From Sycon ciliatum (Eukaryota; Porifera; Calcarea; Leucosolenida; Sycettidae): a stretch of DNA of 64,000 nt. Shown here piece after piece: positions 43,508-54,125 of this stretch (positions within the stretch are counted from its first letter, which is position 1; the number at the start of each line of letters is the position of its first letter). The notes beneath the pieces were generated by a model. That model had not been told where the DNA came from. It made no database searches and saw nothing but the letters and a program-made list of their open reading frames with translations. The translations under genes and the position numbers were made by a program. Location: contig NC_088649.1 of NCBI RefSeq assembly GCF_964019385.1, positions 23,094,424 to 23,158,423 of the forward strand, in the 5' to 3' direction.

Positions 43508-44177
43508 CTAACTAAATCCGTGCGTGTTGTATTCGGCAAACTTGACCCCGCCCAGAACCCTGCCCAGGCACTGCGTGTGGATGCTGCAGACCTATGTCTC
43601 TCGACTACCCACCGCCGGAATCACTCTGGATCCCCGCCTGTCTTTCCAGACCCACATCAATAGTGTCACCTCCAACTTTCGTCGTCTCGTTGTTCTGCTA
43701 TCCTAGATGTCACCCAATCTGACCCCTGCTCTCATTGCCCGCCTCTACAAAGGATACGTCCGTCCCTCCATTGACTATGCTTCACCTCTGTGGAATAACA
43801 AACTGACCACAGGAAATATTGACACTTTGGAACGATTGCAAGCACGCGTGGCCAGGCAGTATTTACACCGTCGCAAAGTGCCCATTCCTCATGGCATGGA
43901 GAACGTGTTTTAAGCTGCTGAAAGGGAAAGTCTTGCGGGGCGGCGGCATATACATTGCCTCAAATTGTTTTACCATTCCACCCGCCAATACCCGGAAACC
44001 TTCAATAATCTCAACATAGTTCTATCCAAGAGTGCACGACGTCCCCACTTTTACCTCCTGCCCACTCACACTGGTCCCTGTTTCCGATCCACTCTACTAC
44101 ATTCCATGATCACCACGTGGAACTCCCTGCCTACCGAGATCAGGATATCTGAAACCCGTGGTGTATTTAGCCGGCAC
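43508..44177 (+). mobile_element. CR1-like LINE 3' fragment, copy 3, cut at a duplication edge
   Basis: Same fragment as 13732, but with several breaks in the frame (near 43610, 43705 and 43912). It ends abruptly at about 44177 after TTTAGCCGGCACC, without its 3' tail. Here the homology with the other copies stops, marking a rearrangement breakpoint. Confidence 0.8.
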
Positions 44178-45122
44178 CAACAGCCTCGACGTGCCGGACA
44201 GACTCAGCAACGGCTGTCTTCTTCAAAGTCTTGTTTGTGTACCACTTGTAGCAGGCTTTGTGGTATAGAACTTCGCCGCAAGTTTCTCTATCAAGATTTC
44301 CGATCGACATCCAAGTGTCATCTCTCTTCGTCTCAGCTGCATTCCATAGGGTAGTCCAGGTAGTCTCCGTCAAGCGCTTGAGAGGCTGATGAGCAGGAAA
44401 ATTCGGGTTGTGACAAATGCATTTCACTCCTTCACCTGAAGCTTTCGCCAAGGAAACAGTCCAGCCCCAAATCGTCTGCCATGCCGAACAAGACAACTAA
44501 CAACAGGAATCATAAACACTCGCACCTTCTTATCTGCCATCTACCTGTCTAGGTTGTCGGACAGATCGGCAAAGAAACTTAGAGAGGCCATGCGATCGGC
44601 ATTGGATGAAAGCAAAAACACAATTGTCGAACCAGTCAAGTAAGTTTGAAATTTAGTCGTGGGCGGACGTCATCATCCTTTTCACTTGCGCAGAATTCGC
44701 ATATGCGTGTTTTGAGCATGCGCTTAATTTGCACAGTGTTCGTCTTCGTATTCAAACAAGTCGCCGTAACTCCCTTCAGCCCCAACGCAGAAAAGGCAAC
44801 GAAGCGCGAAATTGTTTGCCCTGCCGATCTCCAACACGTCCAACCACCCACGAAATGTTGGACTCAAATCGACACAGGAAATCAGAAACGAGCACTTTTT
44901 GAGAAACCGGCCAACTGACTATAGCACACGAGTCTACTGCCAGTCAGGATAGCCTGTGTTGATAGCAGCCGCAAGAACATGTGCCAAATAAAACAATAGA
45001 CATGGTTAGCATTTTACTGTTCACCGAATAAAACAGGAGCTCTACAATGTAACGTACACACTATACTTTGTACCAGCGGCCTTTGGCAGTTTTGCTTAAA
45101 CGTTAGCCTGCGACTTCGCAAC
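44178..45122. other. Unshared segment with a minus-strand Cys/His-rich frame
   Basis: The frame on the minus strand (44496-44167) has CICHNPNFP, a spaced TWTTLWNAAETKRDD, and YHKACYKWYTNK. The Cys/His pattern suggests a small zinc-binding module of the type seen in uncharacterised or transposon-linked proteins of marine invertebrates. I cannot name it. It runs into LINE sequence at its C-terminal side, so it is at best an exon or fragment. A GTAAGT donor-like site occurs at 44640 on the plus strand. The remaining bases show nothing clear. Confidence 0.35.
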
Positions 45123-45602
45123 ATGCGTCTCTTGTTGCGAATCTTAGTGGCAGCTGCTAGGTATAGACGTACCACGTTGATGCCATCATGGGAAACGGAA
45201 AGAAACCTTGTCTTTCCTATTCACAGAGTCATGCAGAGCTGGCTTGCTTGCACCATGAGTATATCAAATGGAAATGTGTTGGAAGTCTCTGATTCTTCGG
45301 AGGAAGAGAGTGAGGAAGATGAGTGCGAGACAGAGGAGGATAATAAGGAAGACGAGAACGAGGCAGCGGTGGAGGATGAGCCCGGTGAGGGATGCGCACA
45401 ACTGCCCAAAGCCAAAGGAGCAAGCATATCGAGGGTTAGATCACTTATATTGTACTTTTTCATACCACACAATATACTAAATTTCCAAAATAGCATTCCG
45501 TATGCACCCTCAAAGTACTTTGAAGACTGTCGACGTAGGGTTCTGATTTACTGTTATTCACTGCTAGTTCATGATAGCAACTTCAGTTCCACATCATTTT
45601 GA
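45123..45602 (+). CDS. Uncharacterised acidic frame, 159 codons
   Basis: An open frame with a long Glu/Asp/Ser tract (SDSSEEESEEDECETEED) in the middle and hydrophobic ends. There is no recognisable domain. The low-complexity centre alone could keep the frame open, and the end reads through AT-rich DNA. It may be an exon of a host gene or chance; I lean to chance. Confidence 0.2.
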   Translation: MRLLLRILVAAARYRRTTLMPSWETERNLVFPIHRVMQSWLACTMSISNGNVLEVSDSSEEESEEDECETEEDNKEDENEAAVEDEPGEGCAQLPKAKGASISRVRSLILYFFIPHNILNFQNSIPYAPSKYFEDCRRRVLIYCYSLLVHDSNFSSTSF

Positions 45603-46500
45603 AATAGCATCACCATAATTATAATCTACTTTCAAAGTACTAGATACTTCCAATAGCCGTATTCCGTGCAGTCTGACTTACATTATGACACAATGCCATT
45701 TGAGGGGTTCACATTGCCTTTTCAACTAGCATTACAAGTCCAAATTAGCATTCTAACGAGCATTATATGACCGAATAACTGACAATGCTGAAAGCATTTT
45801 GAGCTGAAATAACTAGCATTACCTACAGAGGCCTAACTACTAGTAGGGGACTAGACATTGAAGACATTGAAGATTTGAAGTGAACCAGTGTTTTCGAATG
45901 CGAACACAGTTCTATAATTAGTTTGCGGGTATATTTCTCTGCAATCGACTGGTCCCGTACGGATCCGATCGACCGTCCTCGATGGCAACACAGATAGTCT
46001 TTCACGGATACTGGAACTGGAAGTCACAAGGGCATTAGCCTAAGGAAGTAATTAGTTAGGTACCTTGCTCACTAGCTACTACATGTACATGACTGTAGTA
46101 CAAGATGCTAGTTTTCGGCAAGAATATGCTAGTTTTCGGCAAGAATATGCTAGTTTTCTGCAAGAATATGCTAGGTTTCGCAAGAATATGCTAGTTTTCG
46201 GCAAGAATATGCTAGGTTTCGCAAGAATATGCTAGTTTTCGCAAGAATATGCTAGTTTTCTGCAAGAATATGCTAGGTTTCGCAAGAATATGCTAGTTTT
46301 CGGCAAGAATATGCTAGGTTTCGCAAGAATATGCTAGTTTTCGCAAGAATATGCTAGGTTTCGCAAGAATATGCTAGTTTTCGCAAGAATATGCTAGTTT
46401 TCTGCAAAACCTGCTGATTATGCTAGTGAAATGCTAGTTTCCAGAAAGTGCTAAATATGCTAGATATAATGCTAGCATTATCCGCCGGGGCCTACTGCAG
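45603..46500. repeat. hAT-related end and 20-21-bp minisatellite
   Basis: At 45690-45830 many AGCATT motifs occur. At about 46108-46410 GCAAGAATATGCTAGTTTTCG-type units of 20-21 bp repeat about 15 times with small variants (GTTTTCGG, GTTTTCTG, GGTTTCG). The run ends at 46460-46493 in ATGCTAGCATTATCCGCC...GGCCTA, a relative of the hAT MITE terminus (TAGGCC..GRCGGATWATGC in reverse). I read it as a hAT-like element whose subterminal repeats have expanded. Its left end is not identified. Confidence 0.6.
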
Positions 46501-46539
46501 CGTGGATACAACTTACAGCCTGTTTGACTTTTTGTTGGG

Positions 46540-46970
46540 TACGCTCCTGTCACTCGAGTTGAACTCGAATTGAACCTTGGTGTGAAAGTAAAGTTAGTTG
46601 TCGTTTGCGGGTCCGTCGACCAGGTGACCCTTGCATACTCTCTCTCTCATGCAGCACACAATATAGCTCATATAAAAAAATCAAATGAGGGTCATGCAAC
46701 TGCCGACAACGTCGAGCCAGTGCGTTCTGTCTGAGGCAAGTTGCTCCGCTTCCAAAAGAGACATAATTATTGAGAAGTAAAAGGTCATTTCTAATGTTGT
46801 CTACCCATCTGGTCACTGGACGACATCTGGGCTTCCTTTTATATCTGTTACTTCAAGTATATTCATTGCCATGTTAAGGGCTTTGTAGGACACAGCGTCC
46901 TTCTCTTCGCGAATGATATGTCCAAACCATACTAAGCGCCGGCGTCTACAGACTGCACTTTTTGGGCACT
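46540..46970 (-). mobile_element. LINE C-terminal fragment (FGHI motif)
   Basis: On the minus strand CRRRRLVWFGHIIREEKDA is followed, in another frame, by TRWVDNIRNDL and RQNALARRCRQLHDPH. This is the end of LINE proteins that carry R-L-x-W-F-G-H and R-W-x-D-x-I. The two parts lie in different frames. It is preceded by a possible TCACACC-type end. Old. Confidence 0.65.
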
Positions 46971-48163
46971 TGGGGTATATAGAAAAGTGATCCTGTCAGC
47001 TTTTCTATTATTGTGTTCACATGGCAAGAAAAACGACATCGCTATGCTACGTACGTTTCTACGTGAGGTGCTCGGTATTTCACTACTCCATAGCCGCGTG
47101 CTGTGCACGTGCACGGCAGACATTGTGTTGCAGTCCGTTTTCGGATGTGCATGCGCGAGGAACTTCCTTCTTTGGAACTGCTTCTTGCATGAGCTGTTTT
47201 GGATATTTCGTCTCCTGGCTTATTTCGCTTCAGCTCTGCTGAGACCTCCTTTCACGGAATATTACTCAATGACAGGTGAGTTGACCAGTTCCCTTTGATT
47301 CATTTGCTTGTGTTGACTCTTTCATTTACGAAAGTGTGCTGATTTTAGGTGGAATACAATAAATAATGGAAAAGCTGACAGGATCTCTTTTCTAAATTTA
47401 GCTTTTCTGCTGTCGAGGCCTCCTTTTACGGAATACTCAATGACAGGTGATCTCTGAGTTGACCAGTTTCCTTTGATTCATTTGCTTATGCTCACCCTTT
47501 CATTTACGGAAACGTGTGCTGATTTTATTCGGATTTAGATCCATTCATATCTCTTTGCCCTTGCCAACAGTGTGCGAAGAACGCGAGTTCACCTTCTTGA
47601 CGGTAAGGCTTATGTTGCTGCTGAGGCTTAGATGTGTTGTCAAAATACTCATGTTCATTGTACATTGGTACGTTACAAGTAAGGCACTGGTCATGATTGC
47701 TTCCGGCATTCCGTGCTCCGATCATAGGGTAGAATCTGAATTTTGCAGTGGCATAGCATCGTTGGCAGTTCCCAATCTGGAGGGAAAGGTTCAAGGACGC
47801 ATTGGCCGAGTATGCAAAATAAATTCGCATATCAGGGAAAATCTCCATTATGGAGAGGTTCATGCATTCAGTGACATGTTTGCTTCATACGAAACAAGCC
47901 AATGGGTGCAGTCTCGTCTCGTGAAAATCTCGTACGATTGGATTTGTTTACTCGAGTCTGGGCTGTTTGATTTGTGAGTGGCGACGAGATTGCACTGCCC
48001 CAAATAAAGTTGCGTGCCGGCAAAGCAAAAATTACGATTTGCAATCTGTTTGTAGTACCTGCAAGAATGTGCTGTACATGTATCGTACTTTCTCTATTGC
48101 TGTTTCAGTTGCCGTCATGTTGCTAAAGAAAGGTTCGGTGACTCATTTGTTTCGTACGAGACC
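46971..48163. other. Unshared segment with an imperfect duplication
   Basis: Two copies of about 100 bp (47245-47345 and 47428-47528) share CGGAATA..CTCAATGACAGGTGA, GAGTTGACCAGTT and GTGTGCTGATTTTA. Frames on both strands at 47516-47977 have no recognisable domain. AATAAA occurs at 48003. No gene is supported. Confidence 0.4.
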
Positions 48164-48944
48164 AGTCAATGAGTTGGTTTGGCTTAGAGTCTTTCGCTGT
48201 AGAAGAAATCTATTCGCCGTATCTCTATTGGAGAAATAATTGTATTCACTGGTTGAGGTTCGACTGGATATCATTCATACTCACCAAAAGATGTGTAACA
48301 TTAATATTATGGAGTGCCTAGTTTATCTCAGTACCTCCAGCCGTAGCTTTGCTCTATATCCACAACGGAATTCCGCCACCTTGCAGTTGATTTTCCCCAT
48401 TTCTCTCCTCATCAATCCCTACTTCTCTCTGTACATACATCTACATCTACTGTTCTTTCAATCAAATGAACCCCTCGATAGGCACATTGCCTTTGGGTCA
48501 TTTCATAATAATAATAATATCCTCTGGATCAGTGTAGTTGTTGGAACGCGGTGTCGGACTCAACAATGTATTTGTTTACAATTTTAAAATACATGTATTG
48601 TTCCTTCTTTGCTGTGTTGTTTTAAACAATCGTGGACTAACACTTTGAAGTCATTGAACTACTTCCAAAAGTTGAATCGACATCAACAGGATTACGATAT
48701 CAGTGCATTATGATGCAGGATGACCTTATCTCGATAACACATGACTGCAATTATAAGCACGGAACAAAAACATCTGCAAGCCTAGTGCCATTTTCTGCAG
48801 GAAAATGCTTGCACATCAATGCGTATAGTACGGTATTGAATTTGATATGATGCACATGTAGAGGCGCTAGGCCATCATTTACGGCATTCCAGTGGTGACA
48901 TACATTGTATTATAATAATATCCTTAGCTAAAAAAACAAAAGAA
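48164..48944. repeat. Low-copy duplicated segment, second copy
   Basis: Collinear with 3272-4160. At its left edge it preserves the MITE-free site (CCAGTCAATGAGTTGGTTTGG). Confidence 0.7.
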
Positions 48945-49312
48945 ATTATAGCAATAAAAACTGCTTTATGGCAGTTTTCTAAAAAATGTTATTGTGTTCT
49001 AGTCCATGGACCCCGTCTAAAAAGTAAGAAAATAACGAAATGTGATAGCCGAAAACTAACATTTCACAATACTCACAACACTTGTACTTGTACTGCACCA
49101 ACAATGGACATGCATGCATGGGAAAGAGAATCACGAGGGGAAAAGGTCTTCTAGCTTTTCATCTTGTGTGTGATTATTGTGAGGTTTTGTGTGAAATTTT
49201 AGTTTTCGTCTTTCACATTTCGTTAATTTCTTACCTTTTAGACGGGGTCCATGGACTAGAACACAATAACGTTTTTTAGAAAACTGCCATAAAGCAGTTT
49301 TTATTGCTATAA
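48945..49312. mobile_element. Foldback element with inverted arms over 120 bp long
   Basis: The left arm (ATTATAGCAATAAAAACTGC ... GTCCATGGACCCCGTCTAAA ...) is the near-perfect reverse complement of the right arm up to 49312. The arms run well past 100 bp, with a centre at about 49075-49185. No coding. A MITE or foldback DNA element is likely. Only the first 40 bases of one arm occur at 4160-4200. Confidence 0.75.
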
Positions 49313-49440
49313 TAATATATTATACTTTGCAATATACTTTGCTACATTACCCACTTTAGTAGAGGTTGTAACTTTTCAACTTTCAAGCGACTTAAAATTT
49401 TCTCTTCAATTGTAAAAGAAAAAATATTGAAGAGAATAAA

Positions 49441-49515
49441 GAAGTTTGAGCAGGAATCGAACCTGCAACTATAATATTCCCAAGCACCTATCTTGACCAC
49501 CCAGCCACCAGCGTG
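49441..49515 (-). pseudogene. tRNA-like sequence (SINE head or tRNA relic)
   Basis: The minus strand has GTGGCTGGGTGGTCAAGATAGG (A-box-like), a middle part with TTGGGAATATTATAG, and GCAGGTTCGATTCCTGC (perfect T arm and B box). The anticodon arm is not convincing and the acceptor ends do not pair well. It is probably a SINE head or decayed tRNA. An AAGAGAAT/ATTCTCTT inverted repeat follows. Confidence 0.5.
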
Positions 49516-50565
49516 CTGATGCTGAAGTTGGTTGAAAGATTGATCTTAAGTCTATAACACGCAATGCTGCCTACATAATAATACAGTCAAACCTCGCTAG
49601 GACGAACTTCAAGGGACTGAACAAATTTGTTTGTCTTATCGGGAGTTCTTCTTATCCAGATCTGACAAAAAAACGATATACATATCAGATGGATTGTATT
49701 TACGTGAAGGTGCATGCTGTGGTACATGGGAAGCATGTTATTCTTAGCACAAGCCAGAAACAGGTAAGTACAATGACAAAGTGCAATGAATCACGACTGT
49801 GTCGAAAGTTCGTACAACGCACTGATTGATTTGTTCAAAACACGCTTGAAAACAATTTGCACTGTACGTACAATATGACCTCGACTATTGAAAAAAAGAA
49901 GAAGAAAAAAGGCAGCCAGCGTACGCGCACGCTCGTGGACCGAAAGTTCGTACTACATGTACATGACCACACTGACTTTGTTCAAATCACACTTGAAAAT
50001 AGTTCGTCTTCGCGAAAGTTCGCTGTACGAGGTGAATAGCAATTTATGGACATGAAAATAAAATAGAGGCCCACTGGCTGTGTGTTTTACATTTTAATAT
50101 GTTTTTGTCTCTATTGTATGGACTAATCCTTCATCTTTCCAAATATGTGACAATTGCTCATGCTGTGATCCCAGAGACTTTATAGCAGGATGTTTTCGAC
50201 AGGCCAATTTTTTGGCCTAAATTTCAGTGTATGGAATTCTGGACATGAAAGTAAAAGAGCGTCAATAGGCATCCTAAACTGCACCATTTTTGTTATTTTT
50301 TCTATTGGTGGACTGCAGTTGGCCTCTTCACACTTCCAGCCAACAGGTCCAAGACTATACAGCATTTGAAGTGGAGTGCACTTGGGGAAGCCAACGATTC
50401 GTCCATTACTTCTTATTTTACTCAAAATTCAAAATTCGCATGCAACATAGTACCACAAAACTCGTTGAAATGCCTCCAAAGAAGAGGCTATCAACAAGGC
50501 ACCGACACGAGGAGAAACTACAACAACCCAGCTGTCAACTACAACAAGAAAAAAACTTCATCAAC

Positions 50566-50878
50566 TAACGCCGAGACCCCTGGTTGGTCGAGTTGCTCCC
50601 TGTACATTATTATTATTATTATTTATTAAATTTTTAATAGGGCATTCCCACAGGCCTAAGGCCTTCTTACGGGGTACCCTGAACGCTTCACGAATTTGCG
50701 TGTCATCCTTGCGCAGGGGCCATGCTAATCTTCTCTGCATCGTTCCAATTTTAGTATATGTACAACCGAAGCTGTACATCGGCACGTCGTCCCTACATCC
50801 CCTGTGTCTTGTCTTGTGTTTGTCTCCACATGTCTCTTTGTAGGGCTGTGTTCCCGATAAAAAAATAAAAAAATATCA
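50566..50878 (+). mobile_element. CR1-like LINE 3' end, interrupted
   Basis: AACGCCGAGACCCCTGG, then GTCGTCCCTACATCCCCTG and GATAAAAAAATAAAAAAAT match the 3' untranslated end at 36240-36381. Split by the 164-bp U6 chimera. Confidence 0.75.
50608..50771 (-). pseudogene. U6 snRNA-LINE chimeric retrocopy
   Basis: On the minus strand, bases from 50771 down to about 50681 match U6 snRNA from its GCTTCGG near the 5' end, through ATACTAAAATTGGAACGAT and GATTAGCATGGCCCCTGCG, to GTGAAGCGTTC. The U6 terminator does not follow. Instead comes a LINE-like 3' end (GGCCTTAGGCCTGTGGG, AATAAA, then (AAT)n). CTGTACAT at 50600-50607 and 50772-50779 is an 8-bp target duplication. This is the product of a reverse transcriptase switching from LINE RNA to U6 RNA, as known for U6-L1 chimeras in mammals. 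Not a working U6 gene. Confidence 0.9.
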
Positions 50879-51095
50879 ACCTGACTGACCTGACTCTACA
50901 CGCGACGAAAAATTATTTTACTCGAAATGTCCAGAAATGTACAATGTCCAGAAATAGCAATTCACCTCGTACAGAAGTTCGTCATAAACGAATAATTTTG
51001 ACTTGAATTGATGCCTGGCCAACCATAGGATTGGCCTCAGTTCGTACTGATGGAAAGTTCGCCTTATCAGTGTTCGTACTAACGAGGTTTGACTG

Positions 51096-51419
51096 TGGTA
51101 TACTATAGTGTACTGGGATACTAAAATAGCTATTTCGGACCAGTATTTCAGGCCAAAAACGAAGCTAGGTATAAATAGAAAAAACACCTCTGTCTTGTGT
51201 TAATGGGAATATAAACACTGTCTATAAAACCTGGGCTACGCCTCGGTTTTTATTATTTTCACGGTTCGCGTCAGACTCGGTTTCTCTATACAGAGGCCGA
51301 GCTCGGTTTTTATAGCAGTGTGTATATTCCCATAAACACTACGGCATCGGTGTTTATTCTATACATATACACCAGTATGAAAACCGAGGCGAAGCCGACG
51401 TTTTTATGACTGGTGTATA
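51096..51419. mobile_element. Inverted-repeat (MITE-like) segment
   Basis: AATGGGAATATAAACACTG (about 51202) and its near reverse complement around 51310-51340 bracket a GC-richer centre with CCTCGGTTTTTAT and GAGCTCGGTTTTTATA. Another CCGAGG...CGACGTTTTTATGACTGGTG copy follows, next to the Kelch relic. Family unknown. Confidence 0.5.
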
Positions 51420-51560
51420 AGCAAGATTCTGTAAGGACAGCGGTTCCGCACGCACTCTGACGATCGTCGTTGCTTGATTATTAGCGTCGACCGACTTGCG
51501 ACCGTCTACAATACAGACGTCACCAATGACATCTTGGCATGAGCAATGCTCACCCCGTTC
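51420..51560 (-). pseudogene. Kelch gene relic (last blade only)
   Basis: Minus-strand CQDVIGDVCIVDGRKSV and TIVRVRAEPLSLQNLA match the final blade and the start of the C-terminal region of the Kelch family. Both sides are replaced by unrelated sequence, so this is a stranded piece of an otherwise lost copy. Confidence 0.8.
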
Positions 51561-52291
51561 ACGCACACATACACCCACCCACATACCCATGCTCGTACTA
51601 CTTACACTTCACCCTCTTTGAGTCTCACATTGTTATTATTTCTCACCTGCCCACCTCTGTAATTAGTTCACACTTCTCTTGTATATCACACTTCACCTTT
51701 TTTCTCCTATTTTCTTTCACATACTGCTTTTCGTACTCTTCCACGTATATACCGTTGTTGATTGCTAGATTTCATTATTGAGACGTATTCTCCCTGATTA
51801 ATGTCTCTAGAAAACGTGTTCGGAAACTTTGTTGTCCATTTTTTCGGACATGACTAAGTCCAATGTCCGCTTCGCGGATTCTGGTTATTGCCATATTAAT
51901 GTTATTGTCTCCGCGCCGCTTATTATTATTATTCTATTACATACACGTCCATCGGAGAATGTGTAATCAGGTCATTCCAAGCCTCAATGCTTTCAAAACC
52001 CAAAACAAAGTTATTTTCTGTGAAAGTACACATACCTACATGTATATAGAACGTAAGAGAACAAAAAGAACCAAAACAACGAACATAATCGACTACAAAG
52101 GGCGTGTAGGCGATATAAAAGCCATTCAGGTGAGGAAAAGTTAACTCTCTCGACCAGTGAACTCGTGAGCAAAGCGTCAAACGTGTACCCTGGGGAGAGA
52201 AAAGAGATTGTGTGTGGGTTCTAGAGAGGTAGCAAGAGGGAGGAAAAGAGGTAGAGAGCTACGTTAGCACGTGCGTTGGAGTGGAGTTAGT
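51561..52291. repeat. Unassigned 380 bp, then Kelch downstream block
   Basis: Nothing recognised in 51561-51935. From 51940 on it is the Kelch downstream block (TATAAAAG at 52114-52121), which is interrupted at 52291 and resumes at about 55586 beside copy F. Confidence 0.5.
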
Positions 52292-52580
52292 AGAGAGGTT
52301 CTGCAGAACGAAAATGTGTACAAACTTTCGCTCTACGTCATGAAGTGCGAAACTTCGCACGAACTTTCGCAACTTTGGACGCGAAACTTGCAGGGAACGC
52401 GAAATGAACTTTCGTGGGAAGTAGTTTCGTGAGATTGGGTCGTGGCGTAGATTTACGTGCACTTGGTGCCTGCAAACTACGAAAATGTGCAGAACGCAAT
52501 GTTCGTGCGAAAATTCGTACACACTTTCGCAAAGACTGTCGCGAAACTTCGTTCGAATTTTCGTTTTGCAGAACCTCTCT
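52292..52580. mobile_element. Intact 289-bp MITE, 3-bp target repeat AGT
   Basis: Ends AGAGAGGTTCTGCAGAACG and GCAGAACCTCTCT are inverted. AGT is at 52289-52291 and 52581-52583. Uninterrupted copies of the block (23.39 kb: GGAGTTAGTGAGT) show the empty site. It is the reference copy for the split element at 1.18-3.27 kb. Confidence 0.85.
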
Positions 52581-52589
52581 AGTGAGTAA

Positions 52590-53279
52590 TAATAATAATA
52601 CTCTTTATTCCCATAGCTATGCAGAAGACGTTACTTCAGTAACGTTTGGCGCTAGCCAGGGTCCACACAGCTTTAATTTGGTATTTGTGTGTTTGTTTTT
52701 TTGTGTGTTTGTGTCACGCCTGGCGCTATCCCGTATCTGTCCCGTACCGTACCATCAAACACAGCTGGCCACATGCACATACAGCTGGCCGCAATATTCA
52801 AATAGGGCTTTCAAACGCAAGATCATAACGTGAAGCAACTTGGAAGAATGAGTATGAATGCGAAGTGTATGGGGGAATGCATGTAGGGCGATAGCGCTGG
52901 TTCGAATCCCAGGTTATGCCTAAAAAAATAGACGAATTGAAAAAATTATAACATCCTTATGCATGTTTTGCCTAGGTCATCAAGGCGGTAGACGGTGTCG
53001 TATTATCCTCGACCGTATCTGTCCCGTACCTGTCCCGTACCGCACCATCAAAGACGGCTGGCCACAATGCATATTCAAATAGGGCTTTCAAATGCAAGAT
53101 CATAACGTGAAGCAACTTGGAAGAATTAGTATGTATGCGAAGTGTATCGGGGGATGCATGTAGGGCGATAGTGTGGGTTCGAATCCCAGGTTATGTCTTT
53201 AAAAAAAGGAGAAATTTATAAAAGTTCATAACATCTCTATGCTTTTTTTGTCCAGGTCATCAAGGCATAGCGTAGGGCC
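52590..53279. repeat. LINE 3' tail and tandem SINE-like duplication
   Basis: Positions 52592-52680 are a LINE/SINE 3' end on the minus strand (AATAAAGAG then (ATT)n). Two tandem copies of about 260 bp follow (about 52735-52985 and 53025-53275). Each has CCCGTACC, CAAGATCATAACGTGAAGC, a B-box-like GGTTCGAATCCCAGG (52903, 53168) and GGTCATCAAGGC. These look like tRNA-related SINE units in tandem. No gene. Confidence 0.5.
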
Positions 53280-54125
53280 CTGAGCTTCCAAGCTCTCTCG
53301 TTTCAGGATTACCGAAAGTCTGACGCCTATCTGGGGGATCTCCTATTTTTGTATATACATTGAACATTGGAGTTGGGAAAAAGAGAAAATGTGCAAAATG
53401 AGTTCGGAAACAGAGAGAGGCTGTACAAAAGATACAGTGAAAGAACAAGCAGTGTACATGTAAATCAATGATTGCACATCAAAGGGATACCAGTGCAGTC
53501 GAACTGATACTTTGCAATGTAAATACGTAAATGACGCTTTAATTCTGTTAGGGAATCTAAAGTTGTCAATCGGGGTGGGAGACAATTGCAAAGTGCACCA
53601 GTTTTCTGTAGGAAGAGACATGAGAAAATTTGGCGATGTGAGTTAAAAATGAGCTTTTTGGGCCTACGGGCACTACGTGAGATGGTAATCGCAAAGCGAG
53701 AGAGATAGTCTGGGTAGAATTGATGTACTTAAACAAAACAACCAGAGAAATGGAGATACGGCGAAATTGCCGGGATTCCAAGGATTCCAAGTGACACAAT
53801 CTATTCAAATTAGATTTTGATTCAAAGTTGTCAAAGTCTATTTTCGCAGACCTCAGGAGTCGCCGGCAAACCTTAGCCTGGAGTACATCAAGGGACTCTA
53901 ACTGAGCGGATGTGATCCTAAGGGATCAGAAAGGAATGGCATACTCAATTGCCGGACGTACGTAAGACTTATGCAGGAGAGCAATGTATGATGGTGGTAA
54001 ATGGCAGCCCATAAAGCATAACAGATTAACACGTTGCTGGAACTTCCTGGAGATGGTGTGGAAGTAGTCGTGGAACTTCAAACCATCAATGAGCTCTACA
54101 CCGAGATGCTTAGCAGAGCGTAAGT
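53280..54125 (-). mobile_element. CR1/L2-like LINE 3' fragment
   Basis: On the minus strand ALRSAKHLGVELIDGLKFH, then LLHKSYVRPAIEYAIPF, LESLDVLQAKVCRRLL and RLCHLESLESRQFRRISI give the post-catalytic part of a reverse transcriptase, with stops and frame changes. It resembles the fragment at the window start. Old. Confidence 0.7.

Larger units (their letters stand above)
49584..51095. mobile_element. Tc/pogo-like MITE with CAGTCAAACCTCG ends, with nested insertions
   Basis: The left end CAGTCAAACCTCGCTAGGAC and right end GTACTAACGAGGTTTGACTG are inverted repeats. A TA precedes the left end. Multiple GTTCGTAC/CGAAAGTTCG motifs lie near both ends. Nested inside is a LINE 3' end with a U6 chimera (50566-50878). 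No transposase was recognised; 50.18-50.57 kb has only anonymous short frames. Confidence 0.6.

Noticed and set aside
44389-44420. Another hammerhead at GCTGATGAGCAGG
   Set aside because: CTGATGA is present but no GAAA box or pairing stems follow.
46108-46440. CRISPR-like array
   Set aside because: Units of 20-21 bp follow one another with no unique spacers, in an animal genome; it is a minisatellite.
50680-50771. Functional U6 snRNA gene
   Set aside because: The first bases and terminator are missing, it is fused to a LINE tail and is flanked by a target duplication.
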